Origin: Pigmentibacter ruber
GTDB taxonomy: Bacteria; Bdellovibrionota_B; Oligoflexia; Silvanigrellales; Silvanigrellaceae
NCBI RefSeq assembly: GCF_009792895.1
Contig: NZ_WSSC01000001.1
Location: 1,116,001-1,180,000, forward strand
Direction of reading: 5' to 3'
DNA length: 64,000 nucleotides
Shown here: positions 46,913 to 56,333 of the stretch, piece after piece
Layout of the letters: every line of letters starts with the position of its first letter
Numbering within the stretch: the first letter of the stretch is position 1
Translations under genes and position numbers: made by a program
The notes under the pieces: generated by a model
Databases searched by the model: none
The model's input: only the letters and a program-made list of their open reading frames with translations
What the model was told of the DNA's origin: nothing

Positions 46913-47113
46913 CAAAGAAAAATCTGATTCTGGTAGCTCTTCGTACCCTATGGGGTTGCAAAACATTTGTTTTGTTTTTTGATTTTCATATTTTGCGTCA
47001 CAAAATTCAATTCCATTGTTTAGGCTTGAAAAAACAATTGGTTTATATGTACAAGATTGAATTAAAGCAATTGTCACTACTATAATGAAAAATATTTTTG
47101 TTTTGCTATACAT
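46892..47113 (-). CDS. Small putative lipoprotein
   Basis: From the ATG at 47113, with GAGG six bases upstream, the product has 73 residues; an in-frame start at 47149 is not supported. Hydrophobic residues about 5-19 end in IALIQSC, a lipobox, so the mature lipoprotein is about 54 residues with two further Cys (EFCD, MFCN). No family is recognised. The coding end overlaps plsC by 21 bases. Confidence 0.6.
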   Translation of the reverse strand: MYSKTKIFFIIVVTIALIQSCTYKPIVFSSLNNGIEFCDAKYENQKTKQMFCNPIGYEELPESDFSLLLKIFF

Positions 47114-47248
47114 TCTAAACCTCAAGTAAATTCCTTTTATTAGTAGCAAAGAGTGTACCGATATTTATCTATTTGATTTTATTGTGTTAAAATTGGTAAA
47201 AAAGATTAAAATGTTTAAAATTTAGTCAAATCGTCTAATTTTTAGGCA

Positions 47249-47289
47249 AAAAAAAGGGCTGAAGATGATTACTTCAACCCTTTTTTTTA
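47249..47289. terminator. Bidirectional intrinsic terminator between rpmB and the small lipoprotein
   Basis: GGG-C-TGAAG (47256-47264) pairs with CTTCA-A-CCC (47272-47280) around ATGATTA, with one C-A mismatch. It has a run of seven or more A before and eight T after (47281-47288), so it can stop transcription in both directions. It mainly serves rpmB on the minus strand. Confidence 0.85.
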
Positions 47290-47303
47290 TTTAGGTAATA
47301 ATA

Positions 47304-47534
47304 CTAGCGAATGATAATACCTTTTTTTGCACAATAAGCTTCAATACCGATTTTGTTTACAGTACGAAGAGCGCTCGTGCTTAAGCGAACTTTAACAAAT
47401 TTACCTAAACTTGGGGCAAAAATGCTTTTTTCTTGTAAATTAGGAAGAAGGCGAACTTTAGTTCTGTTTTTAGCGTGAGATACGCGATTTCCAACTAGTC
47501 CACTTTTACCAGATAATTCACATACACGTGACAT
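47304..47534 (-). CDS. rpmB: 50S ribosomal protein L28
   Basis: A 76-residue ribosomal protein. The start MSRVCELSGKSGLVGNRVSH, the core KVRLLPNLQEKSI and the end VNKIGIEAYCAKKGI match L28. CELSG retains only the first Cys of the zinc-binding CxxC form, so this is the zinc-free type. GGAGG precedes the start on the minus strand (47540-47544). It is a single gene between two convergent or divergent units. Confidence 0.93.
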   Translation of the reverse strand: MSRVCELSGKSGLVGNRVSHAKNRTKVRLLPNLQEKSIFAPSLGKFVKVRLSTSALRTVNKIGIEAYCAKKGIIIR

Positions 47535-47774
47535 AATTTTAATTCCTCCAAATCATATTCAAAAATGAACAGCAATTGCTTCAGCTTTAAAGAGTCTGCC
47601 TGTTGCCGTAAGTTTAAAGGCCATAGCAGTATTTTGCCTAAGATGCAAGAAATAAGAGTCTTTGCAATTAAGAATCTTTTAGATATTGACATATTCGATT
47701 TGCTGGCCATATTCGCAAAGAGAATGAACATAAATTCCTTTGGCCATATTTGTCGAGGGCGTTAAGAGGGTATC

Positions 47775-50399
47775 ATGGAAGACAAAAAAAATAGCAAAAT
47801 TTCTAAAACCAGTGATGTTAAAGTTGATGAACAAAATGACTCTCTTAGTGAGGACTCAGCTCAACTCCCTGTGGTTATTAATAAAAAAATTAAAGTATTG
47901 GCAAAAAAGCCAAAGGAAACTGAAGAAAAACAGCCTGAAGTTAAAGAAGGCTTAAAAACCTTAAAAATAGTTCCTGTTAAAAATACTGTTCTTTTTCCGC
48001 ATAATGTTCTTCCTTTTACCGCTGGCAAAGAGTGGACTAGTGAGTCTGTAGACAGAGCTATCAGGATTGGTGGAAGAATTGGTATTCTTGCGCAAAAAAA
48101 CTCTGGATCAGAGTCTGTTGTACCAGAAGATTTATATGAAGTTGGCACAGAAGCTAAGATACTAAAAGTAATGAAGTTTCCTGATAACTCCTATGGAGCT
48201 GTCGTTCAGGGAGTGAAGCGTTTCAAAATAGTAAATTATATAAACTCTGAGGCGGATCATTTGGCTGCAGAAGTAGAGTATCTTGATGTTGATCAGTCAA
48301 ATCCTGATGAAGAGACTACGATAGAAGTTGTCGCTCTTGGAAAGGCTATGAAACAACTTGTGCAAAAAGCAATTAGTCTTTCTCCAAACATTCCAAATGA
48401 AGCAAATTTATTTATTGAAAATGTTCAAGATGCTGCATATCTTGCAAATTTAATTATTCCTTATTTAAGTATGGATTTTAAAAGTAAACAAGAATTACTT
48501 GAAACAGAAAATCTAGAAATTCGTCTTAGACAAATTCATGCCCTTCTCATAAGAGAAATAGAAGTTTTAGAAATATCGCAAAAAATTAACTCTGAAGTAA
48601 AATCTGAAATGGGTAAACAACAGAGAAAATATTTTTTGAAAGAGCAAATAAAACTACTGCAAAAAGAATTAGGTGAAATGGATGGAAAAGCGGGTGGATT
48701 AAATTCAAATGACCCTGCTGATTTAGTTGAAAAAATTCAAAAAAGTAAAATGCCTGATGATACAAAAGAAATTGCATTGCGCGAAGTTGAAAGAATGAAC
48801 ATGATGCAACCTGGTTCACCAGAGTATATGGTCAGTCATACATATGTTTCTTGGCTTTTAGATATCCCATGGCAAACTTTTTCTGAAAGTGAAATAAACA
48901 TAGAAAATGCAAAACAAGTTTTAGATAAAGATCACTATGGATTAGAGAAAGTAAAAAAACGGATTCTAGAATATTTAGCTGTTTGTGCTCTAAAAGATTC
49001 ATTAAAAGGCCCTATATTATTATTTGTTGGTCCTCCAGGTGTGGGTAAAACAAGTTTAGGAAAATCTATTGCTAAAGCCTTAAATAGAAAATTTGTAAGA
49101 ATTGCATTAGGTGGTGTTAGAGATGAAGCTGAAATAAGAGGACATCGTCGTACATATATTGGCAGTATGCCAGGTAAAATAGCCGATGCTTTAAAAAAAT
49201 CAGGCACAATGAATCCAGTCATATTATTTGATGAAATAGATAAGCTTGCAGCAGATGGAAGAGGAGATCCTTCAAGTGCATTGCTTGAGGTTCTAGATCC
49301 TGAACAAAATAATGTATTTATGGATCATTATTTAAATGTTCCTTTAGATTTAAGTAAAGTTTTCTTTATAGCAACTGCAAATCAATTAGGTTCTATCCCT
49401 GCACCATTAAGAGATAGAATGGAAATAGTTGATTTAAGTAGTTACACTCTTGATGAAAAAGAACATATTGCATTTGACCATTTATTACCTCAAGTAATTT
49501 CTGAACACGGTATGAGTGATTGGCTTAAGTTAGATTTTTCTTCTGAAATTATGCGATCTTTTATTCAAGGTTACACAAGAGAAGCAGGAGTGAGGCAGCT
49601 AAAGCGTGAGCTCTCCGCTATTATTAGGGGATTAGCAAAAGAATGTGTAGAAAATGGTTTTAATAAGAGCAAAGAACCTTTTCAGAAAACAATCACTTCT
49701 GATTTTATTCGTAAATTAGTGGGACCAACTCCTTTTAATGATAAGAAAAAACCGCATACATTACCTGTTGGTGTTGCTACTGGTTTAGCATGGACGCCAA
49801 ATGGTGGAGATGTTTTATATATTGAAACTGCAGCAAGCCAACCTGGAAATGGAAAATTTGGATTAACAGGTCAGCTTGGTGATGTCATGAAAGAATCAGT
49901 TCATACTGCTTTTGCTTTCATTCGTTCAAATGCAAAAATGTGTGGAATTTCTGCTAAAAATTTAACTAAACAAGATTTGCATGTGCATTTTCCTGAAGGA
50001 GCCGTAAAAAAAGATGGACCAAGCGCAGGAGTAGCAACATTTCTTGCTATGGTAAGTTTATTTAAAGGGAAACCTATAGCAGCTGATTTAGCCATGACTG
50101 GAGAAATTTCTTTGCGTGGAGATGTTTTGCCTGTAGGTGGTATTAAAGAAAAAGTATTGGCTGCACATAGATATGGAATAAAAAAAGTACTAATACCTAT
50201 TGATAATCAACATGATCTTGAAGAAATTCCAATAAATATTCTAAATGAGTTAAACATTCAAACTATTGGTAACTTGGATGAAGTTTTACATATTGCTTTT
50301 CAGGAAAGTAAGAGACTTAATGCCAAAGCAAAATCAAAAAATAAAGTTACAAGTACGAATAAAAGACTTAATAAGAGTATAAAAAAGCCAACTAAGTAA
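47775..50399 (+). CDS. lon: Lon protease, copy 2
   Basis: An 874-residue second Lon with a charged N-terminal extension of about 60 residues (Lys/Glu-rich, MEDKKNSK onward) that copy 1 lacks. LAN domain from LKIVPVKNTVLFPHNVLP; coiled coil with QRKYFLKEQIKLLQKELGE; Walker A GPPGVGKTSLGK (about residue 419); Walker B ILFDEIDKLA; catalytic Ser in KKDGPSAGVATFLAMV and Lys in GGIKEKVLAAHRYG. The C-terminus is a basic Lys/Asn/Ser tail. AGAGGG seven bases upstream supports the start. The cysteine desulfurase gene follows after 11 bases, probably co-transcribed. Confidence 0.96.
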   Translation: MEDKKNSKISKTSDVKVDEQNDSLSEDSAQLPVVINKKIKVLAKKPKETEEKQPEVKEGLKTLKIVPVKNTVLFPHNVLPFTAGKEWTSESVDRAIRIGGRIGILAQKNSGSESVVPEDLYEVGTEAKILKVMKFPDNSYGAVVQGVKRFKIVNYINSEADHLAAEVEYLDVDQSNPDEETTIEVVALGKAMKQLVQKAISLSPNIPNEANLFIENVQDAAYLANLIIPYLSMDFKSKQELLETENLEIRLRQIHALLIREIEVLEISQKINSEVKSEMGKQQRKYFLKEQIKLLQKELGEMDGKAGGLNSNDPADLVEKIQKSKMPDDTKEIALREVERMNMMQPGSPEYMVSHTYVSWLLDIPWQTFSESEINIENAKQVLDKDHYGLEKVKKRILEYLAVCALKDSLKGPILLFVGPPGVGKTSLGKSIAKALNRKFVRIALGGVRDEAEIRGHRRTYIGSMPGKIADALKKSGTMNPVILFDEIDKLAADGRGDPSSALLEVLDPEQNNVFMDHYLNVPLDLSKVFFIATANQLGSIPAPLRDRMEIVDLSSYTLDEKEHIAFDHLLPQVISEHGMSDWLKLDFSSEIMRSFIQGYTREAGVRQLKRELSAIIRGLAKECVENGFNKSKEPFQKTITSDFIRKLVGPTPFNDKKKPHTLPVGVATGLAWTPNGGDVLYIETAASQPGNGKFGLTGQLGDVMKESVHTAFAFIRSNAKMCGISAKNLTKQDLHVHFPEGAVKKDGPSAGVATFLAMVSLFKGKPIAADLAMTGEISLRGDVLPVGGIKEKVLAAHRYGIKKVLIPIDNQHDLEEIPINILNELNIQTIGNLDEVLHIAFQESKRLNAKAKSKNKVTSTNKRLNKSIKKPTK

Positions 50400-50410
50400 G
50401 GTTAAATTCA

Positions 50411-51655
50411 GTGAAGCCCATTTATTTAGATCATAATGCGACAAGTCCATCTACAGATGCGCATTTGTCTATCCTTTTCAATAAATTAAAAGATTCTATT
50501 GGAAATCCCTCAAGTCCTCATGCCAAGGGGAGAAATGCTTCTGTTTGTCTTACTGAAGCTCGAAAGGCGATAGCTACTTCTTTAAATGCGGATGTAGGTG
50601 AAATAATATTTCTATCTGGTGCAACTGAAGCAAATAATATTGCTACAAATGGAGTATTAAAAAACACTAAAGTACCAATCGAATCTCAACATGTAATTAC
50701 TTCATCTATTGAACATCCTGCAATAAAAGAACCTATTCAATTTTTAAAAAACACACAAAATCTTAAAGTAACAGAAATAGATGTCTCAAAAGAAGGATTT
50801 ATTCAATTTGAAGATGTCATTAAAAATATAAAACCAGATACAACTCTAATCACCATTATGGCCGCAAATAATGAAATTGGAACAATTCAACCGGTTAAAC
50901 TAATTGGAGATTATTTGCATTATATGCGTTGGGGAGTATCTTCTTCACAGTCCGATAAAGATTCTTTTGATTTATTGACATCTAAGTACTTAAATTCCAA
51001 TGTTTCAAAAGAGCACCTCCAGAAATTACATTTTCATATTGATGCAGTGCAAGCGTATGGAAAAATAGAATTAGACAATTGGTTATCGTCAGGTCATGAC
51101 TCTGTTGCAATTTCAGGTCACAAAGTAGGAAGTCTACAAGGAATTGGAGCGCTTTTTTTAAGACGGGGAAGAAAATATTTACCTTTAATTTTGGGTGGCG
51201 CTCAAGAAAAAAATAGACGTGCAGGGACTGAAAACTTGCCTGGAATTATTAGTTTTGGCTTAATTGCAAAAGATTTATATACAGAGCAATGGATAAAAGA
51301 AAAAAATTATATCATAAATTTGCGAGATACTTTTCTTAAGGAACTTTCTCAACTATCAAATATTGAATTAAATACACCAAATCAAATGATATTACCTAAT
51401 ACAATCAATTTTTCAGTTCAAGGAAAAAAATTAAAAGGTGAAGATTTGTTGGTTGAATTAGATTTGCAAGGAGTATGTGCAAGTTCAGGATCTGCTTGCA
51501 GTAGTGGGGCAAATTTACCTTCAAAAGTAATTTTGGCATTAGGAAAAGAATCTGTTCTAGCAAAAAATTCTATTAGAATTTCTTTATCACATTCGAATAC
51601 AAAAGAAGAAATTGAAAAAACTATTTCAATTATTAAAAACTATTTGAATAATTAA
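50411..51655 (+). CDS. Cysteine desulfurase, NifS/IscS type
   Basis: A 414-residue PLP enzyme that takes sulfur from cysteine for Fe-S clusters or tRNA thiolation. Features: IYLDHNATSPS, SGATEANNIA, NNEIGTIQPV, HIDAVQAYGKI, the PLP Lys in AISGHKVGSLQGIGALFLRRG, GGAQEKNRRAGTEN and the sulfur-accepting Cys in ASSGSACSSGA. The start is GTG at 50411 (AAGG about ten bases upstream). An insertion of about 30 residues (YMRWGVSSSQSDKDSFDLL onward, about residues 175-207) separates NNEIGTIQ from the HIDAVQ strand. It is longer than usual and of unknown purpose. No iscU or regulator adjoins. Confidence 0.9.
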   Translation: MKPIYLDHNATSPSTDAHLSILFNKLKDSIGNPSSPHAKGRNASVCLTEARKAIATSLNADVGEIIFLSGATEANNIATNGVLKNTKVPIESQHVITSSIEHPAIKEPIQFLKNTQNLKVTEIDVSKEGFIQFEDVIKNIKPDTTLITIMAANNEIGTIQPVKLIGDYLHYMRWGVSSSQSDKDSFDLLTSKYLNSNVSKEHLQKLHFHIDAVQAYGKIELDNWLSSGHDSVAISGHKVGSLQGIGALFLRRGRKYLPLILGGAQEKNRRAGTENLPGIISFGLIAKDLYTEQWIKEKNYIINLRDTFLKELSQLSNIELNTPNQMILPNTINFSVQGKKLKGEDLLVELDLQGVCASSGSACSSGANLPSKVILALGKESVLAKNSIRISLSHSNTKEEIEKTISIIKNYLNN

Positions 51656-51662
51656 TATAATA

Positions 51663-52862
51663 TTAATTATTAATTAATATTTGTTCTATTTTTTCTAAAG
51701 CTAGTTTAAACTTATTAGGTTCAATTCCTAAACCTAAACGAAAACCAAAACCTTTGTTAATTAATGAAAAATCTTTATCCTCCAAAATGATTTTTTCTTG
51801 AAAATTAAATCTACCAAATTCCATAGAGGGTAAAGGTAACACAAAAATTCCATTACTTAAAAGCAATTCCATTTTTTGATTTAATTCATTTTCATGTCTG
51901 ATATTTTTTAATCCTAAAACAGTAACTAAACCACCTTCTGGAGACATTCCATACACAGTTTTTGATTGTAAAAGAAATTGCTTTAATATTTGTTTATTTA
52001 TTAGCCACTCACTTTTAATGTTATTAAATAATAAACTATTCTGATTCAATAAAATTTTATAAGATAGCCATTCAGAAAAAGGATTGACAGTGTGTGTAGT
52101 GTAATTTTTTTCATTTTGAATGGAATCTAATGCTTGTTTGTTACCTATACACCATCCAATCCTTAATCCAGGGCATCCAAAACATTTAATATATGAACCC
52201 GTTATAAAAATATTTTTCTCGTTATTGTAGAGACTTCTGCCAAGTACATTCTTTTCTGAAGATAAAAATCTATAATGTTCATCACCAATTAAGGCACAAT
52301 TATTTTTACTAGAATATTCAACTATTATATCTAAAACTTCATCTGAAAATATTAAGCCACTAGGATTATGCGGATTGTTAATTACTATGCAATCAGGTTT
52401 TTCTTGATTTAAAATTACAATCCATTCATTGATATCTAAAAAAGGTATGCCTTCTTGATTATAGCGAATGGGTAAAGGAAGAATTTCAGCACCCATTGCT
52501 GCAGGAATTTCATATAAAAGTTGAAATGCTGGAATAGGAATAGCCACTTTTTTAGGGCTTAAATAACGAAATAATAAAAATAAGGCCTCGCTTGTCCCTG
52601 TTGTGATTAAAATATTTTCTGGTGTAGCTCCATTATGCATGTCAGCAATCAATTTTCTTAAATCTTCTCGACCTCTATTAGGGCTGTCAGATAAGAGTAA
52701 ATTCATAATTTCTGCAAAAGAGCTATTTTCTAAATAACCACTTTGCTCTAAAAGCTCTTTGACAGTGCGTGCTCTTCCACCCGATTCACCCATATTGAAA
52801 AGGGCTTTATTTCGAAAAGACTCTAACCAGTCTTCCATAAAAAAAGGCCTTAGTGCTTTCAT
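51663..52862 (-). CDS. Class I/II PLP-dependent aminotransferase
   Basis: A 399-residue fold-type I enzyme. TTGTSEALFLLFRYL (about residue 85), CIVINNPHNPSG (about 160), DEHYRFLS (the Asp that contacts the pyridine nitrogen, about 192), the PLP Lys in ITGSYIKCFGCPGLRIGW (about 225), and the carboxylate Arg in GFGFRLGLGIE near the end. It resembles capreomycidine/valine-pyruvate-like MalY/AspC relatives, but I cannot name the substrate. AGAGGG precedes the start. It faces the cysteine desulfurase and is divergent from the lipoprotein gene. Confidence 0.85.
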   Translation of the reverse strand: MKALRPFFMEDWLESFRNKALFNMGESGGRARTVKELLEQSGYLENSSFAEIMNLLLSDSPNRGREDLRKLIADMHNGATPENILITTGTSEALFLLFRYLSPKKVAIPIPAFQLLYEIPAAMGAEILPLPIRYNQEGIPFLDINEWIVILNQEKPDCIVINNPHNPSGLIFSDEVLDIIVEYSSKNNCALIGDEHYRFLSSEKNVLGRSLYNNEKNIFITGSYIKCFGCPGLRIGWCIGNKQALDSIQNEKNYTTHTVNPFSEWLSYKILLNQNSLLFNNIKSEWLINKQILKQFLLQSKTVYGMSPEGGLVTVLGLKNIRHENELNQKMELLLSNGIFVLPLPSMEFGRFNFQEKIILEDKDFSLINKGFGFRLGLGIEPNKFKLALEKIEQILINN

Positions 52863-52953
52863 CTTTATTTCCCTCTAATCTTGACTTCAATATCATGCCA
52901 GTCGCATTATAATTACCGAATGTGTGGTCACTATTTTAATAAGGGTGTCTTTT

Positions 52954-53634
52954 GTGAAATTTCTTTTTTCTAGACTTGGGCTTAAAAAAACAGGAACAAG
53001 TTTTTTTTACTATATTATATTTGGATTTTTGTATACAGGTTGTGTGCATAATCAAGCAGATGTTCTTACACCAAAAAATATGTATGAAGATGAAAACTAT
53101 CAACCAATTTTAACAAAATGGAGTAAAAGTACAAATATTTATAAGAATTTAGAATTAAAATTTAAGATAACTGCTGTTCTCATATCTCCAGAAATGGAAG
53201 ATGCTTATAAAGGTAGAATTGAATATATTTATGGCCCAAAAGCAAAAATTGATGAAAAAATACTTGTCAAAAAAGATACAATCGCTGTAGTTCTCGATTT
53301 CTTTTCAAAACCGGACAATTTTTTTGAATTAAACGACGAAGGACTGTGGAAAATTTCTTTAAAAATAAATGATGTTATAGTCCCAGCACATGAAATTCAA
53401 CCTTATCGAAGAAAAGAAGGTCTCAAGCCATTCTTTCCTCTGAGTTCTTATTGGAGTAGGCATTACATTGTGTTATTTAAATTTCCTTATGAAGCTTTAA
53501 AAGGCTCGGAAGTAAAAGATTTATTTTTAAATGAGAAAAAAGAAAGCATTGAATCATCTAGTAATTCAGAAAATAAAATCACCTTATCAATGCATTCTGA
53601 GGAAGCTCAGATAAAATTTTCCTGGGATAATTAG
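52954..53634 (+). CDS. Putative lipoprotein
   Basis: The likely start is GTG at 52954 (AAGGG eight bases upstream), giving about 226 residues. A basic N-terminus and a hydrophobic stretch end in FGFLYTGC, a lipobox at about residue 36. The mature part contains WSKSTNIYKNLELKFKITAVLIS, KDTIAVVLDFFSKPDNFFELND and RHYIVLFKFPYEALKGS, which suggest a beta-rich domain. I do not recognise a family. The SCP2 gene starts about 30 bases downstream, so the two are probably co-transcribed. Confidence 0.65.
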   Translation: MKFLFSRLGLKKTGTSFFYYIIFGFLYTGCVHNQADVLTPKNMYEDENYQPILTKWSKSTNIYKNLELKFKITAVLISPEMEDAYKGRIEYIYGPKAKIDEKILVKKDTIAVVLDFFSKPDNFFELNDEGLWKISLKINDVIVPAHEIQPYRRKEGLKPFFPLSSYWSRHYIVLFKFPYEALKGSEVKDLFLNEKKESIESSSNSENKITLSMHSEEAQIKFSWDN

Positions 53635-53663
53635 GTAATTAATTTGTTTTGAAAGGTTATATT

Positions 53664-54173
53664 TTGGAAGCATTTCAAGAAAATGAAGATGGATTTAATC
53701 CAGACCAAAGCTCTCCTAAATTATGGGAAATAGCAAATACTTTTAGAGATTTAGTTTGTTGTGAGTTAAGAAATTTAGAACCTTACGAAAGAACTTCGTT
53801 GAAAGGTGATTATTTATTTAAAATAGATTCATTACCTAGATTTATTGTTATGGTAGATGAAGAAGCCTCATGGTCTGTTAGTATTGAAAAAAATAGAAGC
53901 AGTTCTGAATATAAATTTACATCTGATTTAGCTTGTCCTTGGTTAATAACTGATGAAAATTTATTAAATGTTATTGAAGGTTCATCTAGAACAACTATCT
54001 TAACAGACTCTGTTACGTTATATAAAATATTAACAGGAACTTTAAAGGCTCATAAAGCTTTTATTACTGGAAAAGTTACTATCGCAGGTGATCTAGCTGC
54101 TTTTTTAAAAATGGTTTCCTTGTTAAAAAAAGGTGGAGTTAAATCAAAATATGAATCAACTTTCCAATCATAA
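53664..54173 (+). CDS. SCP2 sterol-transfer-like domain protein
   Basis: About 169 residues. The central part (LPRFIVMVDEEASWSVSIEK ... LITDENLLNVIEGSS ... YKILTGTLKAHKAFITGKVTIAGDLAAFLKM) follows the SCP2 fold, including the characteristic 'G.....A...GK..I.GD......' end. Such domains bind lipids or acyl groups. No ATG is available; TTG at 53664 has AAAGGT seven bases upstream and is preferred to TTG at 53649. The end overlaps the SDR gene by about 20 bases. There are no signal peptide or membrane segments, so it is cytoplasmic. Confidence 0.75.
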   Translation: MEAFQENEDGFNPDQSSPKLWEIANTFRDLVCCELRNLEPYERTSLKGDYLFKIDSLPRFIVMVDEEASWSVSIEKNRSSSEYKFTSDLACPWLITDENLLNVIEGSSRTTILTDSVTLYKILTGTLKAHKAFITGKVTIAGDLAAFLKMVSLLKKGGVKSKYESTFQS

Positions 54174-54951
54174 TCAAACCGTTTTAATTACGGGAGCATC
54201 AAGTGGCATTGGCCTTGATTTTGCACATATCTTTGCAAAAGAAGGATACAATCTTGTTTTAGTTGCAAGAAGTGCTGATAAACTTGAACATTTAGCACAA
54301 GAAATTATTAAAAATTATTCGGTAGATTGTAAAGTAATTCCTTGTGATCTAGCAAAACCCAATGCAGCGAAAGAAGTTCTAAATAAAACAAAATCACTAG
54401 GGAAAAAAATTGATATTTTAATTAATAATGCTGGATTTGGTGTTTTAGGAAATTTTAATGAAATTAATTCAAAATTACAAGCCGAGATGATTCATGTAAA
54501 TATTACAGCACTTACAGAGTTAACTCATTGCTATTTGAATGAAATGCTTTTAAATGGCGGCGGAAAAATTCTTAATGTGGCTTCTACTGCTGCATTTCAA
54601 CCCGGTCCATTTATGTCAGTTTATTATGCTACTAAAGCATATGTACTCTCTTTCAGCGAAGCTCTTGCAAATGAATTAAAAGAGACAAATGTACAAATAT
54701 CAGTTCTCTGCCCTGGCCCAACCTTGACAGGATTCCAAGCCACAGCTAAAATTGATGACTCTTCAAAAATATTTAATTCGAAAATAGCTGCTGATTCACA
54801 AACTGTTGCGCAAGCAGGATTTACTGGATTGATGAATAATGATGTCCTAATTATCCCAGGTGTTATGAATAAAATTGGTGTTTGTTCTGTAAAATTTTTA
54901 CCTAGAAAATTAGTTACAAATATCACAAGATGGTTACAAGAAAAAAAATAA
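54151..54951 (+). CDS. Short-chain dehydrogenase/reductase
   Basis: A 266-residue classical SDR. Cofactor loop TGASSGIGLDFA (about residue 14), LVARSADKLE suggesting NADP preference (Arg after the second strand), NNAGFGVLG (about 90), catalytic Ser in NVASTAAF (about 140) and Tyr/Lys in YYATKAYVLS (about 155). Subfamily features resemble DltE/YqjQ-like acyl or ketone reductases. The ATG at 54151 or GTG at 54133 could start it; the ATG fits the usual N-terminus better. It overlaps the SCP2 gene, so both may act on lipid-like substrates. Confidence 0.88.
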   Translation: MNQLSNHNQTVLITGASSGIGLDFAHIFAKEGYNLVLVARSADKLEHLAQEIIKNYSVDCKVIPCDLAKPNAAKEVLNKTKSLGKKIDILINNAGFGVLGNFNEINSKLQAEMIHVNITALTELTHCYLNEMLLNGGGKILNVASTAAFQPGPFMSVYYATKAYVLSFSEALANELKETNVQISVLCPGPTLTGFQATAKIDDSSKIFNSKIAADSQTVAQAGFTGLMNNDVLIIPGVMNKIGVCSVKFLPRKLVTNITRWLQEKK

Positions 54952-54954
54952 AAT

Positions 54955-55374
54955 TTATCTTCTTAGTTTTTCTTTTTCTTCTAAGCTTAATTGAAATCTT
55001 GTCCGAGGAAGTTTTATATCTTGAATTGTAGGTAAAGGAATTGATTCAAAATCTGATTTTACTCTTTTTCCAAAATCATACACTTCTGCAGCATTTTTTG
55101 ATTTTGGAAAAGGACTTCTCTCGTCGATGTTTAATTTGTTTTTTTGTTGCTTATTAACTGTGTTGGTCTGTTCTGCTTTTGCATTTACTTGGCCAAATAG
55201 TTCTTGAGTTTTGGCTCTTAATTTTAAGGTCATTTCAAATAAATCTACTACTCTTTCTGAAATTTTATCAATACTTTCTTCCGTTAGAAGCAATCCAAAA
55301 CGTCCTTCAACGGCACTTTCTTGAATGATTTCTCTAATGGCTTGAGTTGTGGCAATTCTAAAAATTTGACTCAT
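54955..55374 (-). CDS. Hypothetical protein
   Basis: A 139-residue cytoplasmic protein. The N-terminal 60 residues are predicted helical (FRIATTQAIREIIQESAVEG, ISERVVDLFEMTLKLRAKTQ). The C-terminal half is Lys/Pro/Gln-rich and probably disordered, with PLPTIQDIKLPRTRF near the end. There is no signal peptide. No family is recognised. It is convergent with the SDR gene, three bases away. Confidence 0.5.
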   Translation of the reverse strand: MSQIFRIATTQAIREIIQESAVEGRFGLLLTEESIDKISERVVDLFEMTLKLRAKTQELFGQVNAKAEQTNTVNKQQKNKLNIDERSPFPKSKNAAEVYDFGKRVKSDFESIPLPTIQDIKLPRTRFQLSLEEKEKLRR

Positions 55375-55497
55375 AAGTTTTCCTTTGATTATACAAGAGT
55401 TCTAATGAGTATTATAGCGATTTTTTGGGGTAAAAGAGTTGCCAAATTTTTAATTAACTAAGAAAAATATACCTGTTAATTTTTTCAAGGAGTGAAT

Positions 55498-56319
55498 ATG
55501 CCAGAACTTGCTGAAGTACAGAACTTTGTAAACTCAATCAATGCAAATTTTTTAGGATTAACTGTAAATAATATTAAGTTTCATCGGGAAAACTTAAGAT
55601 ATCCTTTTGATCTAGAACAGCTAAACAATGTTTTTGCCAAAGGAAGCAGTTTCAAGAAAGTGTTTCGAGAAGGCAAGCAGCTTGTCATTGAAACGACTCA
55701 AGGTGCAGTTAACATAAGTTTAGGAATGTCTGGCGCATTTAAAGCGATTGAAAATAATAGTAAGAAAATTGAAAAGCATCAGCATGTTTCCATTTATTTT
55801 AGCAATGGCTCAGGGCTAGCATACATTGATCCTAGGCGATTTGGATTTTGGAAAATTCGTGATGCAAAAATGGATCAAGGAAATGCAATTTGTGACCCAC
55901 TGGATGAAAGAGCATTAAATGTTGTTTTCCAAGATTCATCGATAACAGTAAAAAATAGATCCATTAAAGAAATGTTAATGGATCAAAAAATAATTGGTGG
56001 TATTGGCAATATTTATGCACTAGAAGCTCTTTTTTTGGCTAGAATTTCACCTTTTCGTTCCTGCTCTTCGATAGGTCAAAAAGAATGGAAAATTCTAGCC
56101 AATCAGATTCCATTAATGTTAGAGAAGGCCATAGCATTTGGTGGTTCTAGCATAGCCTCTTATCGTAGCTTTTCAGGCAATAAAGGTAATTTTCAGGAAC
56201 TGCATCAAGTATATGGTCGTGAAGGACAAAAGTGCTTAAGATCTAAATGCAGTGGGCTGATTGCAAGACTTCCACAAGGTGGAAGAAGTTCTTGGTATTG
56301 TCCAAACTGTCAAAAATAA
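55498..56319 (+). CDS. mutM: Formamidopyrimidine-DNA glycosylase
   Basis: Removes oxidised purines such as 8-oxoguanine and cuts the AP site. The true start is the ATG at 55498 (AAGGAG five bases upstream), because Pro2 must be the N-terminal nucleophile: MPELAEVQNF (most homologues read PELPEVE). The Lys loop is FREGKQLVIE (about residue 55). IGGIGNIYALEALF (about 165) and the C-terminal zinc finger with four Cys (QKCLRSKC, WYCPNC) carrying RLPQGGRSS complete it. It has 273 residues, normal length. The ManA-like gene follows after 14 bases. Confidence 0.95.
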   Translation: MPELAEVQNFVNSINANFLGLTVNNIKFHRENLRYPFDLEQLNNVFAKGSSFKKVFREGKQLVIETTQGAVNISLGMSGAFKAIENNSKKIEKHQHVSIYFSNGSGLAYIDPRRFGFWKIRDAKMDQGNAICDPLDERALNVVFQDSSITVKNRSIKEMLMDQKIIGGIGNIYALEALFLARISPFRSCSSIGQKEWKILANQIPLMLEKAIAFGGSSIASYRSFSGNKGNFQELHQVYGREGQKCLRSKCSGLIARLPQGGRSSWYCPNCQK

Positions 56320-56333
56320 TTTGAGGGTTATTC

